NCBI GenBank assembly: GCA_001769125.1
Contig: MEOG01000041.1
Location: 1 to 64,000, forward strand
From: Bacteroidetes bacterium GWF2_35_48
GTDB taxonomy: Bacteria > Bacteroidota > Bacteroidia > Bacteroidales > GWF2-35-48
Direction: 5' to 3'
DNA length: 64,000 nucleotides
Below the pieces are notes generated by a model. That model was not told the origin of the DNA, did no database searches, and saw only the letters and a program-made list of their open reading frames with translations. The translations under genes were made by a program, and so were the position numbers. This document shows positions 1-9,002 of this stretch, piece after piece. The stretch's first letter is position 1. Every line of letters begins with the position of its first letter.

Positions 1-57
1 AGTGAGGCGATGATTCAATTAGCTATGACAAAATTAATGCTTAACAGATTAAAATAA
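1..57 (+). CDS. C-terminal tail of a probable IS5-type transposase (partial)
   Basis: The window opens inside a reading frame that ends at a TAA. The visible 18 residues (SEAMIQLAMTKLMLNRLK) resemble the extreme C-terminus of IS5-group DDE transposases, which often end in an S-E-A-M-I, A-M, L-M-L-R-R-L pattern. The rest lies outside the window, so the family call rests on a short tail from memory of that family. No inverted repeat end could be confirmed. Confidence 0.4.
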   Translation, partial: SEAMIQLAMTKLMLNRLK

Positions 58-141
58 AAAATTCAAAACAGTTTCTAATAATGGCGAATACCTCAAAAAT
101 CTAAACTTTTTTGAAAGAGGAAAAATTTTTCAATCAAAATT

Positions 142-172
142 CTAAATCGTTTTAGGATTTTATTTATATTTG
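142..172 (+). promoter_or_regulatory. Autoregulated promoter of the LacI-family gene: operator plus -7 box
   Basis: CTAAATCGTTTTAG at 142-155 is a near-palindrome with a central CG, the usual form of a LacI-family operator. It is followed by TATATTTG at 165-172, a match to the Bacteroidetes -7 consensus TAnnTTTG, 17 bases before the ATG. The operator sits where the -33 element would be, so bound repressor should block its own promoter. The same 14-mer recurs just before the permease gene. Confidence 0.7.
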
Positions 173-189
173 CAAAAAAAACTAAACTC

Positions 190-1218
190 ATGACTAAAAA
201 GAAAGTTTCCATTGACGACATAGCAAAAAGTTTAGGTGTTTCAAAAACACTGGTGTCTCTGGTTATAAACAGTAAGGCAGAGAAGCACGGTATAAGTAAA
301 ATAACCCAAAAAAAAGTTTGGGATAAGGTTGAAGAATTAAACTATAAACCCAATATGATGGCAAGAAGCCTTCGTCTTGGAAAATCGAATACAATTGGGT
401 TGATTGTTTCTGATATATCGAATCCTTTTTATTCAAAAATGGCTCGACAGATAGAGGATCTTGCACAGAAAAAAGGCTACAATTTAATTATTTGCAGTAC
501 AGATGAAAATATTGAAAAAGAACTAACACTTATCAAAATGCTTAAAGGCAGGCAGGTTGACGGTTTGATTATTTCTTCTTCACAAAAAAAATCCGAAGAA
601 CTGAATGCTCTATTGAAAGATAATTATCCTTCTGTTTTTATAGATAGGTGTATACCCCGTCTTAAAGCTAATTATGTAACAGTTGATAACACACGGGGCG
701 CTTATGAAGCCGTTGAGCATCTTATTCAGCAGGGGTATGATAAAATAGCCGCTTTTGCGATTTCTCCCATACATGTTTCTACAATCAATGATCGTATTCA
801 AGGATATCTGAGAGCAGTAAAAGATCATGAGAAAACGTATAACAACTCTTTGCTCGTTGAAATACCTTTTAATAATATTAAGGCTTCTGTTAAAAAAGAA
901 ATGAAAAAAATTCACGATGCAAAAGAGAGTGTAAGAGCAATTTTTGCGCTCAATAATCACATTGCAATAGCCTGCCTTGAAGCTGCGCAGGAGATGAAAA
1001 TCAGAATACCCGATGATATAGCTCTTGTCAGTTTTGATGATATTGATGCTTTTCGTCTTACGTCCCCATCTGTTACTGCGGTAATGCAACCTCTTGATGA
1101 AATTTGCGATCATGCAGTTAAAATTTTATTTCATGAAATAACAAATAAAACAGAACTTGAAAAGAAGCATATAGTACTGCAAACACGACTTGTGATTAGA
1201 AGGTCTTCTGTTCTTTAA
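190..1218 (+). CDS. LacI-family transcriptional regulator
   Basis: This is a DNA-binding repressor or activator of sugar genes. Residues 5-26 form the LacI helix-turn-helix (SIDDIAKSLGVSKTLVSLVI), followed by the hinge region with LNYKPNMMARSLR. From about residue 66 (TIGLIVSDISNPFYSKMARQIE) the protein is a periplasmic-binding-protein-like sensor domain. At 342 residues it has normal family length. It is followed by a sugar permease and a ROK kinase in the same direction. An identical operator lies before this gene and before the permease, so it probably controls both. The effector cannot be read from sequence; a hexose or its phosphate is the likeliest. Confidence 0.93.
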   Translation: MTKKKVSIDDIAKSLGVSKTLVSLVINSKAEKHGISKITQKKVWDKVEELNYKPNMMARSLRLGKSNTIGLIVSDISNPFYSKMARQIEDLAQKKGYNLIICSTDENIEKELTLIKMLKGRQVDGLIISSSQKKSEELNALLKDNYPSVFIDRCIPRLKANYVTVDNTRGAYEAVEHLIQQGYDKIAAFAISPIHVSTINDRIQGYLRAVKDHEKTYNNSLLVEIPFNNIKASVKKEMKKIHDAKESVRAIFALNNHIAIACLEAAQEMKIRIPDDIALVSFDDIDAFRLTSPSVTAVMQPLDEICDHAVKILFHEITNKTELEKKHIVLQTRLVIRRSSVL

Positions 1219-1261
1219 TTATGAATGATATTATTTGAATTTTTAAAAATGGAGCGTATGA

Positions 1262-1362
1262 TTGAAAAGTTGGCAGTCGAAAAAGTCCGCAGTCGAAAAG
1301 TCGAAAAGTCGAAAAGTCGGCAGTCAGCAGTCTGGATGACTGTAGACTGTAGACTGTAGACT
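1262..1362. repeat. Compound heptamer/octamer tandem repeat
   Basis: This intergenic tract is built from GTCGAAAA units, GTCGGCAGTC words and then three and a half GACTGTA heptamers at 1338-1362. The same words occur in reverse-complement order near 31.1-31.2 kb. No reading frame of interest crosses it. Function unknown. Confidence 0.85.
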
Positions 1363-1422
1363 AATCCAAACAAAACCCAATTTTAATAATGTATTTTAGA
1401 CGGGAAATTTGAACCTGTTTTT

Positions 1423-1436
1423 CTAAATCGTTTTAG
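1423..1436 (+). promoter_or_regulatory. LacI-type operator abutting the permease start codon
   Basis: CTAAATCGTTTTAG is identical over 14 bases to the site before the LacI gene. It ends one base before the ATG of the sugar permease. Bound repressor would therefore cover the transcript start or leader. A shared operator is direct evidence that the regulator and permease belong to one regulon. Confidence 0.7.
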
Positions 1437-1437
1437 C

Positions 1438-2850
1438 ATGACCGAAGAAAAAAAAAAATATAAGTATCCTTTAATAGTATTAACAACTCTTTTTTTTATG
1501 TGGGGTTTTATTACCTGCATGAATGATATACTGATTCCTTATCTGAAAGGAGTTTTTAATCTTTCATATTTTCAGGCAAACCTTGTACAATTTGCATTTT
1601 TCGGAGCTTATTTTATTGGCTCTCTTATTTATTTTTTAGTTTCACTTTTCGTGGGTGATCCGATTAGCAAAGTCGGTTATAAAAATGGAATTCTTGCAGG
1701 GCTTGTTGTTTCATCGGTAGCATGTTTATTGTTTTATCCTGCTGCAACAACTTTTCATTCTTTTGGTCTTTTTCTTGGTGCATTATTTTTATTAGGAATT
1801 GGTTTTACATTATTACAGATTGCCGCAAATCCTTATGTTGCAATATTGGGTTCATCAGAAACCGCATCGAGCCGACTTAATTTATCACAAGCATTCAACT
1901 CACTTGGTACGACCATTGCTCCTGTTATCGGAGGCTTTTTTATTTTCGAATATTTTGCTTCTGCCGGAACTTCTCCTGATGCTGTAAAAATACCTTATCT
2001 TGTCCTTGCCGGAGCTCTTATGATATTATTTTTCTTCATCTTTTTTTCTAAACTTCCTAAATTTACAAGCGATGAAGCAATCGAAAAAAATGCAGGGGCT
2101 TTAAATTTTCCGAATTTATCGTTCGGAATTTTTGCAATTTTTTTTTATGTAGGTGCTGAAGTAGCAATAGGCAGCAACCTTGTTTCTTTTTTAAAATTGC
2201 CTTCTATAGCGGGACTGAATGAGTCGGAAGCAAGCAATTATCTTGCCTATTACTGGGGTGGAGCAATGATTGGCCGTTTTATGGGCGCAGTTTCTCTAAG
2301 TAAGTTGAAAGTTTTCAGAAAATATTTAACTATGCTTTTGTTTGCAGTATTGACATTTTTATTAATCTTTTCTGTTACCTATTACATGAAAAATTTAACC
2401 ATTGAAAAAATCTGGTTCTTTTTAATTTTTATTATTCTGAATTATTTATTTTTTATTTTAGGTCGCTCCATACCATCGCGCACACTGGGGCTTTTTGCAC
2501 TGGTTGCATTTGGCTTGCTTCTTACTTCAATTCTTACAAGTGGCGAAATTTCAATGTGGTGCATGTTATCCATAGGTTTATTTAATTCTATCATGTGGTC
2601 TAACATTTTTACTTTGGCAATTGATGGTCTCGGGAAATACACATCTCAGGGCTCCTCTTTACTTGTAATGATGATACTTGGCGGCGCATTGCTTCCTCCT
2701 CTGCAAGGACTTCTGGCAGATAAAACAAATGTTCAGTTTGCATTTATAATTCCTTTGATAGCATATTTGTATTTGATTTTTTATGGATTTAAAGGGTATA
2801 AGAAGAAATTAGTGAGTGGTAAAAGGTCGGTTGTAAATTTCATGCAGTAG
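1438..2850 (+). CDS. Sugar:proton symporter, FucP/GluP-type MFS permease
   Basis: A 470-residue inner-membrane transporter of the major facilitator superfamily with about 12 hydrophobic segments. The start (FFMWGFITCMNDILIPYLKG) and the motif AANPYVAILG near residues 129-138 are characteristic of the FucP/GluP branch, which imports fucose, glucose, galactose or related sugars with protons. The downstream ROK kinase would phosphorylate the imported sugar. The substrate is not fixed by the sequence; glucose, mannose or an amino sugar are all possible. Regulation is likely by the LacI-type protein encoded upstream through the operator touching the start codon. Confidence 0.9.
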   Translation: MTEEKKKYKYPLIVLTTLFFMWGFITCMNDILIPYLKGVFNLSYFQANLVQFAFFGAYFIGSLIYFLVSLFVGDPISKVGYKNGILAGLVVSSVACLLFYPAATTFHSFGLFLGALFLLGIGFTLLQIAANPYVAILGSSETASSRLNLSQAFNSLGTTIAPVIGGFFIFEYFASAGTSPDAVKIPYLVLAGALMILFFFIFFSKLPKFTSDEAIEKNAGALNFPNLSFGIFAIFFYVGAEVAIGSNLVSFLKLPSIAGLNESEASNYLAYYWGGAMIGRFMGAVSLSKLKVFRKYLTMLLFAVLTFLLIFSVTYYMKNLTIEKIWFFLIFIILNYLFFILGRSIPSRTLGLFALVAFGLLLTSILTSGEISMWCMLSIGLFNSIMWSNIFTLAIDGLGKYTSQGSSLLVMMILGGALLPPLQGLLADKTNVQFAFIIPLIAYLYLIFYGFKGYKKKLVSGKRSVVNFMQ

Positions 2851-2945
2851 CATTGTTCCATCGAATGTAGTAGCATCGTTCCATGAAACGATGAATGCAT
2901 TATGAAATGATGAATGCATTATGGAACGATGAATACATAAGGAAC
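2851..2945. repeat. Palindromic ATCGTTCCAT/GAAACGATG repeat tract
   Basis: Between permease and kinase lies a tract of CATCGTTCCATGAAACGATG and near copies (GATGAATGCATTATG repeated twice). The units are inverted with respect to each other and can form hairpins. It separates two genes that otherwise look like an operon and could attenuate or stabilise the transcript. Confidence 0.7.
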
Positions 2946-2982
2946 AAATATTATAACAATATATCATTTTAAATATAAAAAA

Positions 2983-3981
2983 ATGAACAACGAAGTTACA
3001 GTAGGAATAGACATCGGAGGAACAAATTCTGTAGCCGGAGTGGTTGACAGAACGGGAAAATGTCTTGCAAAAGGCTCTATTGATACACGTCAATATCCTG
3101 AGATAGAGGGCTTCATTGAGGCACTTGCAAGCTTGGTAAAAAAATTAATTTCCGAAGCTGGAGTAAAATACAAAGTGAAAGGTATTGGAATAGGCGCTCC
3201 CAATGGAAATTGTAAAAGGGGATCTATCGAGAATGCACCCAATCTTAAATGGAAAGGGATAATCCCTCTGAAAGAATTAATGCAGAAATATTTTAACGAT
3301 ATTCCAATTCTTATTACAAATGATGCGAATGCAGCAGCGCTTGGCGAACAAGTATATGGTAATGCTAAAGATTTATCTGATTTTATTGTTATCACGCTTG
3401 GAACCGGCCTGGGTAGCGGATTTATAACTGCGGGAAAATTAATGTGCGGTCATGATGGCTTTGCAGGTGAACTTGGTCATACGATTGCTGTTGTGGATGG
3501 TCGTCCCTGTGGATGCGGAAGAAGAGGTTGCCTTGAAACGTATGCATCTGCAACAGGTATTACCAAAACAGTAATTGAATTATTGGAAATTAGAAATACA
3601 GAAAGTGTTTTAAGAAATGTATTAACGGAAGGCATTGATGCAAAAAAAATTCATGAAGCTGCTTGCCTGAATGATCCGATTGCTCTCGAAGCTTTTGAAT
3701 TCACTGGTAAATTACTGGGGCGCAAGCTGGCCGACACAGTTGCGATTACAAATCCTCAGGCAATTTTTCTTTTCGGTGGACTTGCAAATGCCGGAGAATA
3801 TATTTTTAAGCCAACGCGTGAATCTATGAAAAAAAATATGATGAATATTTTTAAAGATACATGCCGCTTGCTTCCTTCCGGAGTAGATGAAAATAATGCA
3901 GCAATACTTGGTGCTTCTGCATTACCATGGAAAGCAATAATTAAAGATAATCTGTATTTGTGCCCAGGACACCATATTTGA
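2983..3981 (+). CDS. ROK-family sugar kinase (glucokinase-like)
   Basis: A cytoplasmic ATP-dependent kinase of 332 residues. The N-terminal phosphate-binding loop DIGGTN (residues 10-15) is followed by the catalytic aspartate in NDANAAALGE (D114). Next come the ROK sugar-binding motif GELGH (162-166) and the zinc site CGCGRRGCLE (176-185). These are diagnostic of ROK kinases such as glucokinase, fructokinase or N-acetylhexosamine kinase. Placed after a FucP/GluP permease it most likely phosphorylates the imported hexose to feed glycolysis. A repressor role is excluded because there is no N-terminal helix-turn-helix. Confidence 0.92.
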   Translation: MNNEVTVGIDIGGTNSVAGVVDRTGKCLAKGSIDTRQYPEIEGFIEALASLVKKLISEAGVKYKVKGIGIGAPNGNCKRGSIENAPNLKWKGIIPLKELMQKYFNDIPILITNDANAAALGEQVYGNAKDLSDFIVITLGTGLGSGFITAGKLMCGHDGFAGELGHTIAVVDGRPCGCGRRGCLETYASATGITKTVIELLEIRNTESVLRNVLTEGIDAKKIHEAACLNDPIALEAFEFTGKLLGRKLADTVAITNPQAIFLFGGLANAGEYIFKPTRESMKKNMMNIFKDTCRLLPSGVDENNAAILGASALPWKAIIKDNLYLCPGHHI

Positions 3982-4161
3982 TATTAGGAAAAGTGGAAAT
4001 TAAGATCATCGCCTTTAATAATGCTTTGAGTGATTCGTATGTATTCAATTAAACCTTTCATCTTTTAATAACTCTTTTTCAGCACCCCTTTTCTTTTCAG
4101 ATTGAAGAGCCTATCTATCCTCGTGCAGACCGTAGTGAGTTTTTTCATTATTGGTATCGTT

Positions 4162-5406
4162 TTAATTGATTTGTTCCAATACGGTAATTGTGCTTCCATC
4201 TAATACAGAAAGAATGGTTATGTTCCCGGCATTGTCTATTTTTGCAAGAACCCGTTTACCATCGCTCATTCTTAAAGCATAAAACTGGACTTCATCCGTC
4301 TTGCTTACAACAACATTATATAAATCGTAATCACCGGTTGTTAATAAATTTGTAAATGTATGTCCGTTCGGATCAACTTTTAATAAAACTGACTGCAATG
4401 AGGAATTTTCTCCTAATATGTAATAATAGTTGTCAGAAGCTGCCAGCATTGTAAAAATGGGTATGTTAAAATGGCTTAATGGTAGCATAATTACAATTTC
4501 ATTCGGATTGTATAGGTCGTAAAACACCGAATAAGTTGTCCCTATTATTTTATTTTTGTTTTTAATTTTCACAAGCTGACGGGGTGGGTCAAAAGGACAC
4601 GAATAGCTTGTATCTCCATAAAGTTCAAATCCCAAAGGAGTTGTTGGAATAATCCGAAAAATGCTACCTGTCCCATTACCCTGTGGTCCCCAAACGTAGA
4701 TGGAATCATTATTAATATCAGTCCATCCGTAACCGCAATTTGCATTATTTTCTAATCCACCTGACGCATGACGGAAACGTGTACCGTAACACAGATTACC
4801 TGCATTATCTACATTATAACTATTACCTCCTACCTGATCTCCAAATGCGGAATAGGTAGAAATAGTAAGGTTGTTTGGGTCTGTGATGGTAAGTTTCATG
4901 ACTTCAAAGTTGTTCCAATAATAGATATTACCAAGACCATCTCGCTGTATGAATAAATCAGCCCTATCCGATCCCGGGTCAGGGGCTGATTTAGGTAAAT
5001 TATTTCCTGTAAATACTGCCCCATCTGTTTTTCTAACGAGATATGTTCCATAATTCTGAAATGTTACCGTAAGATAATTATCTGATAAATTACAAATACC
5101 TATTGGGGAAAAATTACTTGTTACGGTATCGCCATTTTCGTTAATGCAGGGTACTTCCAGAACAATACCATTATCCGTGATCTTAAACAATTTATTTTCT
5201 GAATCATCATTCACTCCTTTGCCATCTTTCTTCCCACTGGAATTCATTATTACCAGACTTTTTGCATTGGTAATATTTAGAAATTTTAATACTAAATTAT
5301 TGTTGTCATTATTGTTATTGTTGTTATCATCATCTTTTTTACAGCTACTAAATGTTATAATGGCTGTCATAAAAAGAAGCCCAAAATATAATAATGCCTT
5401 TTTCAT
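4162..5406 (-). CDS. Secreted lipoprotein of unknown function with Asp/Asn-rich linker
   Basis: The 414-residue protein starts with a lipoprotein signal ending in FSSC, followed by KKDDDNNNNNNDNNN, a flexible linker and probable surface-export signal typical of Bacteroidetes lipoproteins. The rest contains repeated beta-strand-like stretches about 40 residues apart (for example GLGNIYYWNNFEVMKL, DNAGNLCYGTR, ASDNYYYILGE, KIDNAGNITIL), suggesting a beta-propeller. No enzymatic motif is visible. It stands alone, 180 bases from the convergent kinase gene. I do not recognise a named family. Confidence 0.8.
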   Translation of the reverse strand: MKKALLYFGLLFMTAIITFSSCKKDDDNNNNNNDNNNLVLKFLNITNAKSLVIMNSSGKKDGKGVNDDSENKLFKITDNGIVLEVPCINENGDTVTSNFSPIGICNLSDNYLTVTFQNYGTYLVRKTDGAVFTGNNLPKSAPDPGSDRADLFIQRDGLGNIYYWNNFEVMKLTITDPNNLTISTYSAFGDQVGGNSYNVDNAGNLCYGTRFRHASGGLENNANCGYGWTDINNDSIYVWGPQGNGTGSIFRIIPTTPLGFELYGDTSYSCPFDPPRQLVKIKNKNKIIGTTYSVFYDLYNPNEIVIMLPLSHFNIPIFTMLAASDNYYYILGENSSLQSVLLKVDPNGHTFTNLLTTGDYDLYNVVVSKTDEVQFYALRMSDGKRVLAKIDNAGNITILSVLDGSTITVLEQIN

Positions 5407-5499
5407 ATTTATGTATTTTAGTTAATAATGCAATTTAGTTAAATTATTTCAATGCACGCTATTTCCCTAACTAATGTCTGTCGCTGTGGCGACCATAAT

Positions 5500-5620
5500 G
5501 TCAGATAAGAAAACGTCAAATACAAGGCTTTCGAAGTCATGAAAACCAAGGAGTTTACTTTTGTAAATGACTGTTTTCATGACGAGAGTAACGCAGTAGT
5601 TGGCGTTTTCTTGCTGACAC
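5500..5620 (-). repeat. Structured 3'-end repeat element, copy 1
   Basis: The element follows the stop codon of the T9SS plug-type gene. It has outer arms of about 20 bases (5500-5519 with 5600-5619) and a perfect 11-bp stem GTCATGAAAAC/GTTTTCATGAC (5536-5546 with 5573-5583). The loop holds a smaller hairpin, TTTAC-TTTT-GTAAA. The flanks CAAGGCTTTCG and GAGAGTAACGCAG are shared with the other copies. The stems differ from the other copies but keep pairing. Confidence 0.85.
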
Positions 5621-5623
5621 TAA

Positions 5624-6928
5624 CTAATTTTTCACAACTGAATTCAAAATCTGATACCCGATAAGTTTTTCGTAGCGGGCAGTAAAATCTTTATGATAAA
5701 CAAGAATCACATAGTCGTTTTCAGTTTCCCAATGATTGCCTTCGATGAGGCCTGTGTCTGCATAGTTTGAACTATCTTTAACAAAAGCATATTGGTAGTT
5801 GTAGTATCCTTGTTTTAGTAATAGACTTATTTCATATTGATTATTTTCCGCATTGTATTTCATCAGATTATTTTTGTAAAAAGTCCAGTTTGTGAGTGCT
5901 CCAAAAACATAAAGGTTTCCATCAAGTAAAGGGGTTTCCTGCTTCAGTGTAAAATATACATACGCGTAGTCTGCTTCATTATCGCTGTTTTGCGCTTCTT
6001 TTGACTGCACAAGAAATTTTCCGTTCAGGTCTTTTTGGTATTGATATGTTTTAAATTTTCTTTTTTCATCATCTATCAATTTAACATGATAAAATTGTTG
6101 CTTGAATGTAATCTGATCAATTTTTTCTCCTGAAAATCGCAGACTTTTCATGTCAAAATTATGAAATTCACTACTCCCCGGAAATGTATTCTCCTCATCA
6201 AAATCGTATATAAATTCATTGTCTTTTACATATTGTGGTTTCAGCGTTTTAATCATATTATCCCAACGAAAATTTTGCATAACATATACTTTTATATCTT
6301 CATAGACATTATTAATAGGATAACTACTTTTATTAATTGTAAAATCAATTTCCTGATGCGTTTTTCTAATACTACCAACAGCCGTTTGTTTTACATTTCC
6401 GGTTATTGCCACTTTTTGATCTACTACAAGAAATCGTTTTGTAAGGACAAAATTATCAGGGTCGGAATTTTCAAAAACCTTGATGATATAATTTCCTGAA
6501 ATTTTTATTTTAAGTTCTTCATTTGGAAAACTCAGTGTGTAGTGATTATATTTAAATGTTGTGTTAAATGATTGTTTATAATCCGTAATTCTGTTATCAG
6601 AAAAGCCATCGTAATATTCAGTAGGAGATATGGATGTGACCTGCCAGTCAGAGGTACAATGAATAATAGTATATGAATAATCTTTAATATCACTGTCGAG
6701 ATCATCGAATTTAAGAATCAAAGAGCTTGGGTTGTGCAATGTAACGATTGGATATGACAGCTCCCATCCTTCTTTGTAAAGCAATACGGTTTGAATATTG
6801 TTTTTATAAATATAATCTTCGTAGCGGAGCTGGTTTTCATTATAATATTCAGACTCCTGAGCTGATATTTTCAGAATAAAAATCAGGAAAAGTATTAACG
6901 TGAGTATTGTTTTATTTCTGGTCAACAT
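5624..6928 (-). CDS. Type IX secretion plug-type protein (former DUF5103)
   Basis: A 434-residue exported protein with signal peptide ending KISAQ. The start of the mature part (IQTVLLYKEGWELSYPIVTL, then LKFDDLDSDIKDYSYTIIHC) is the signature of the DUF5103 family. As I recall, that family has been renamed as the plug protein that closes the SprA translocon of the type IX secretion system. The middle part is beta-rich and the C-terminal third (YVYFTLKQETPLLDGNLYVFGALTNW) looks like an immunoglobulin-like or carbohydrate-binding-like domain. It is monocistronic and is followed by the structured repeat element. The plug function is family knowledge, not shown here; no T9SS core gene is in the window. 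Confidence 0.75.
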   Translation of the reverse strand: MLTRNKTILTLILFLIFILKISAQESEYYNENQLRYEDYIYKNNIQTVLLYKEGWELSYPIVTLHNPSSLILKFDDLDSDIKDYSYTIIHCTSDWQVTSISPTEYYDGFSDNRITDYKQSFNTTFKYNHYTLSFPNEELKIKISGNYIIKVFENSDPDNFVLTKRFLVVDQKVAITGNVKQTAVGSIRKTHQEIDFTINKSSYPINNVYEDIKVYVMQNFRWDNMIKTLKPQYVKDNEFIYDFDEENTFPGSSEFHNFDMKSLRFSGEKIDQITFKQQFYHVKLIDDEKRKFKTYQYQKDLNGKFLVQSKEAQNSDNEADYAYVYFTLKQETPLLDGNLYVFGALTNWTFYKNNLMKYNAENNQYEISLLLKQGYYNYQYAFVKDSSNYADTGLIEGNHWETENDYVILVYHKDFTARYEKLIGYQILNSVVKN

Positions 6929-6977
6929 TTTTCATATTTATTAACTCACAAATTTATCTTTTTTTTAATTAAAAAAA

Positions 6978-7017
6978 CCGTAAAGCCATTGAAATAATAT
7001 TCAATTTGACTTTACGG
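6978..7017 (-). terminator. Rho-independent terminator with nested stem
   Basis: On the minus strand the stem CCGTAAAG/CTTTACGG encloses an AT-rich inner palindrome and is followed by GGTTTTTTT. It can end transcription from the lipoprotein gene upstream, after the two structured repeat copies, just before the T9SS plug-type gene starts. Confidence 0.65.
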
Positions 7018-7094
7018 CTTCTTTCTCTTTTTGTTGTCTGAGCTTGTCGAAGAAAACTTTTATTAAGTACCTCCAAGGATACACTTTGTGTGCC

Positions 7095-7290
7095 TGATAA
7101 GAAAACGTCAAATTCAAGGCCTGCCTGGCTGTTGCTGGCAGACAGGCTTTCGAAGCCCTGAAAATCAGAAGTGTACTTGGGTACATGATTGATTTGAAGG
7201 GCGAGAGTAACGTGCTACATTGAGCTTGTCGAAATGCAGCTACTTGCTTGCCAGCAAGCAGGTCGGACATTATGGACAAACACTATTTAG
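7095..7290 (-). repeat. Structured 3'-end repeat element, copy 2, with nested insertions
   Basis: Same architecture as copy 1, read on the minus strand. Stem GCCCTGAAAATC pairs with GATTTGAAGGGC (10 of 12 bases), and the apical hairpin is TGTAC-TTGG-GTACA in place of TTTAC-TTTT-GTAAA. Two GC-rich palindromes (7120-7146 and 7244-7262) and a TTCGACAAGCTCAATG word are embedded in it. It lies in tandem with copy 3. Its right arm resembles copy 1 and its left arm copy 3, so it may be a recombinant. Confidence 0.75.
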
Positions 7291-7438
7291 TGCCTGTCCA
7301 TAAAGTCAAGTGTTTGGTTCAGAATGTTCGAGAGCAAGGCTTTCGCAGTGTTGAAAACCAAGGAGTTTACTTTTGTAAATGACTGTTTTCAACACAAGAG
7401 TAACGCAGCTATCGGACATTATGGACAAACACTATTTA
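7283..7438 (-). repeat. Structured 3'-end repeat element, copy 3, supplying a stop codon
   Basis: The minus-strand sequence begins with TAAATAGTGTTTGTCC, whose first three bases are the stop codon of the ZU5-like lipoprotein gene. The middle stem is GTGTTGAAAAC/GTTTTCAACAC (7348-7358 with 7385-7395) and its 26-base loop is identical to that of copy 1. The outer arms TGTCCATAATGTC and GACTTTATGGACA pair in 12 of 13 positions. The first 27 bases recur at 7263-7289, where copy 2 begins. Confidence 0.85.
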
Positions 7439-8917
7439 TATTCCGAGCACTTTTTTCAAATCATCTTCCGACAAGATTTTTGTTGATGAAGATATCATGC
7501 TGAATTTATAATTGGGCTTTGTAAATGATTTTAAAGAATCAAAATTGATTTTGGTATATTTTTCTGCTGAAAAAACAGCTATAGAGCCACCCTGTAAAAC
7601 AGTAAGAAAACGGGCTTTATTTCCGGGTAATAAAGTTACTTTGTCCCAATCAGTTTTTGGGTATTTAATAACTGTTTTATTATCTTCCGGGATACACCAG
7701 ATAACGTTGTCGCCACCAAGTTCCGCATCTGATTTTTTATCATAATTAAAATTTGCCAGCACTTCAATTCTATTTTCTTCTTTATAGAATTTATCATAGT
7801 TGTATACCCCGAATGCGCTTACCTGAAATGTGCGGAAAACATCTGCTTCCATTCGTAATCTTTTTTCTTCTTCATAGACCCGTGCCATAGCTTCTTCATA
7901 TTTGTCCTTCCAATGTTCGGGAGAAAAGGCAAACAGTGCTTTCAGGGGCATGATAGCTTCTGCTTTCATTGTGAATTTTCTTCCTTTTTCATCTTCAATT
8001 TCTACTTTGTAGATATTTCCTTTTATGCGCGTAAAACTACTGCTGTTGTAATTTTTATCATTAAATAACCATTTTGGAATGCGCGCTTCTGAAAGTTTTT
8101 TCCACACGATAAGTGATGCCCTGTGCCAGTTTCCCTGAAAATTAATATCTGCTCCTGAATAAATATTCGTCCAGGTCAAACCGTATGCCTTGGCTTTTTT
8201 GTTAATTGTAAATTTTTGTTTATTGTTTCTGATTTTTTCCCAATCATCTTTGTAAAAAACATCAAGAATGCTGTTATAATTTAATGCAAAATATTTATCG
8301 TCTAAAGGGAATTCGAGGGCTGGTCTTATTTTTTCAATTTCTTTTTTCATCTCTTCTTTCCTTGGATTTATTTCAGCATCTTTTCTGTCAATAAATTCCC
8401 AGCTTTGATTTTTTTCATCGAGCCACCAGAAATTAAAGTCGTTTCCCGGTTCAAATGAAGCCATTTTTACATTGATTTTTTTATCAGGATCAATAAATAA
8501 TTCTTTGCCGTCTTTCATCGCTTTCATGTCAAACATTCCGGCCGTGGTAAAGTGATTTTTCATTCCTGATTTTTCATACGTCATTGGGATTCCTGATAAG
8601 AAAATACTGGCAGCATCATGCATTTCTCTGTATTTCAAATTTGCCTTTCCTGAAACAACTTTTCCCATTTCATCAACTAAAGCACCAGGTGGAATACTAA
8701 TGACTGTTCCGCTCGGCAAGCTGAATTCTCCTCCCAAAGCTGCATCTACCATGAATTCATTATATTTTGGCTCTAAACCCGGAAGGGGTGGATTAATAAG
8801 TTTTGGCACTTGTACCTGTATTTCCTGTGAGCAGTTTAATACAAGAATTAAAATACCGATAATGCATATAATTGAAGCAAAGCCGGGCAAGCCTGAATTT
8901 ATTTTTATACTTTTCAT
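7436..8917 (-). CDS. Lipoprotein with ZU5-like beta-sandwich domain, function unknown
   Basis: I start at the internal ATG (MKSIKINSGLPGF), because the 27 residues upstream are not signal-like. This start gives a clean lipoprotein signal ending LVLNC. Mature residues from about 50 (GEFSLPSGTVISIPPGALVD, then KYREMHDAASIFLSGIPM) resemble the ZU5-like domains seen in Bacteroidetes surface proteins. The middle is rich in Lys/Glu with coiled-coil-like helices (KEEMKKEIEKIR, EEAMARVYEEEKRLRMEAD). Length about 493 residues. No catalytic motif is evident. The stop codon is the first triplet of a structured repeat element, so the original C-terminus may have been altered by insertion. Confidence 0.78.
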   Translation of the reverse strand: MKSIKINSGLPGFASIICIIGILILVLNCSQEIQVQVPKLINPPLPGLEPKYNEFMVDAALGGEFSLPSGTVISIPPGALVDEMGKVVSGKANLKYREMHDAASIFLSGIPMTYEKSGMKNHFTTAGMFDMKAMKDGKELFIDPDKKINVKMASFEPGNDFNFWWLDEKNQSWEFIDRKDAEINPRKEEMKKEIEKIRPALEFPLDDKYFALNYNSILDVFYKDDWEKIRNNKQKFTINKKAKAYGLTWTNIYSGADINFQGNWHRASLIVWKKLSEARIPKWLFNDKNYNSSSFTRIKGNIYKVEIEDEKGRKFTMKAEAIMPLKALFAFSPEHWKDKYEEAMARVYEEEKRLRMEADVFRTFQVSAFGVYNYDKFYKEENRIEVLANFNYDKKSDAELGGDNVIWCIPEDNKTVIKYPKTDWDKVTLLPGNKARFLTVLQGGSIAVFSAEKYTKINFDSLKSFTKPNYKFSMISSSTKILSEDDLKKVLGI

Positions 8918-9002
8918 AATTGTATGGATTTTATGTAATGAATTTGTTAATAACCACTGGCTAAATTTTTCTTCTTTTTTACAGATTTTTCCATACACGT
9001 TA

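Noticed and set aside
7001-7279. 92-residue gene on the minus strand
   Set aside because: It is made of repeat-element sequence and a terminator stem.
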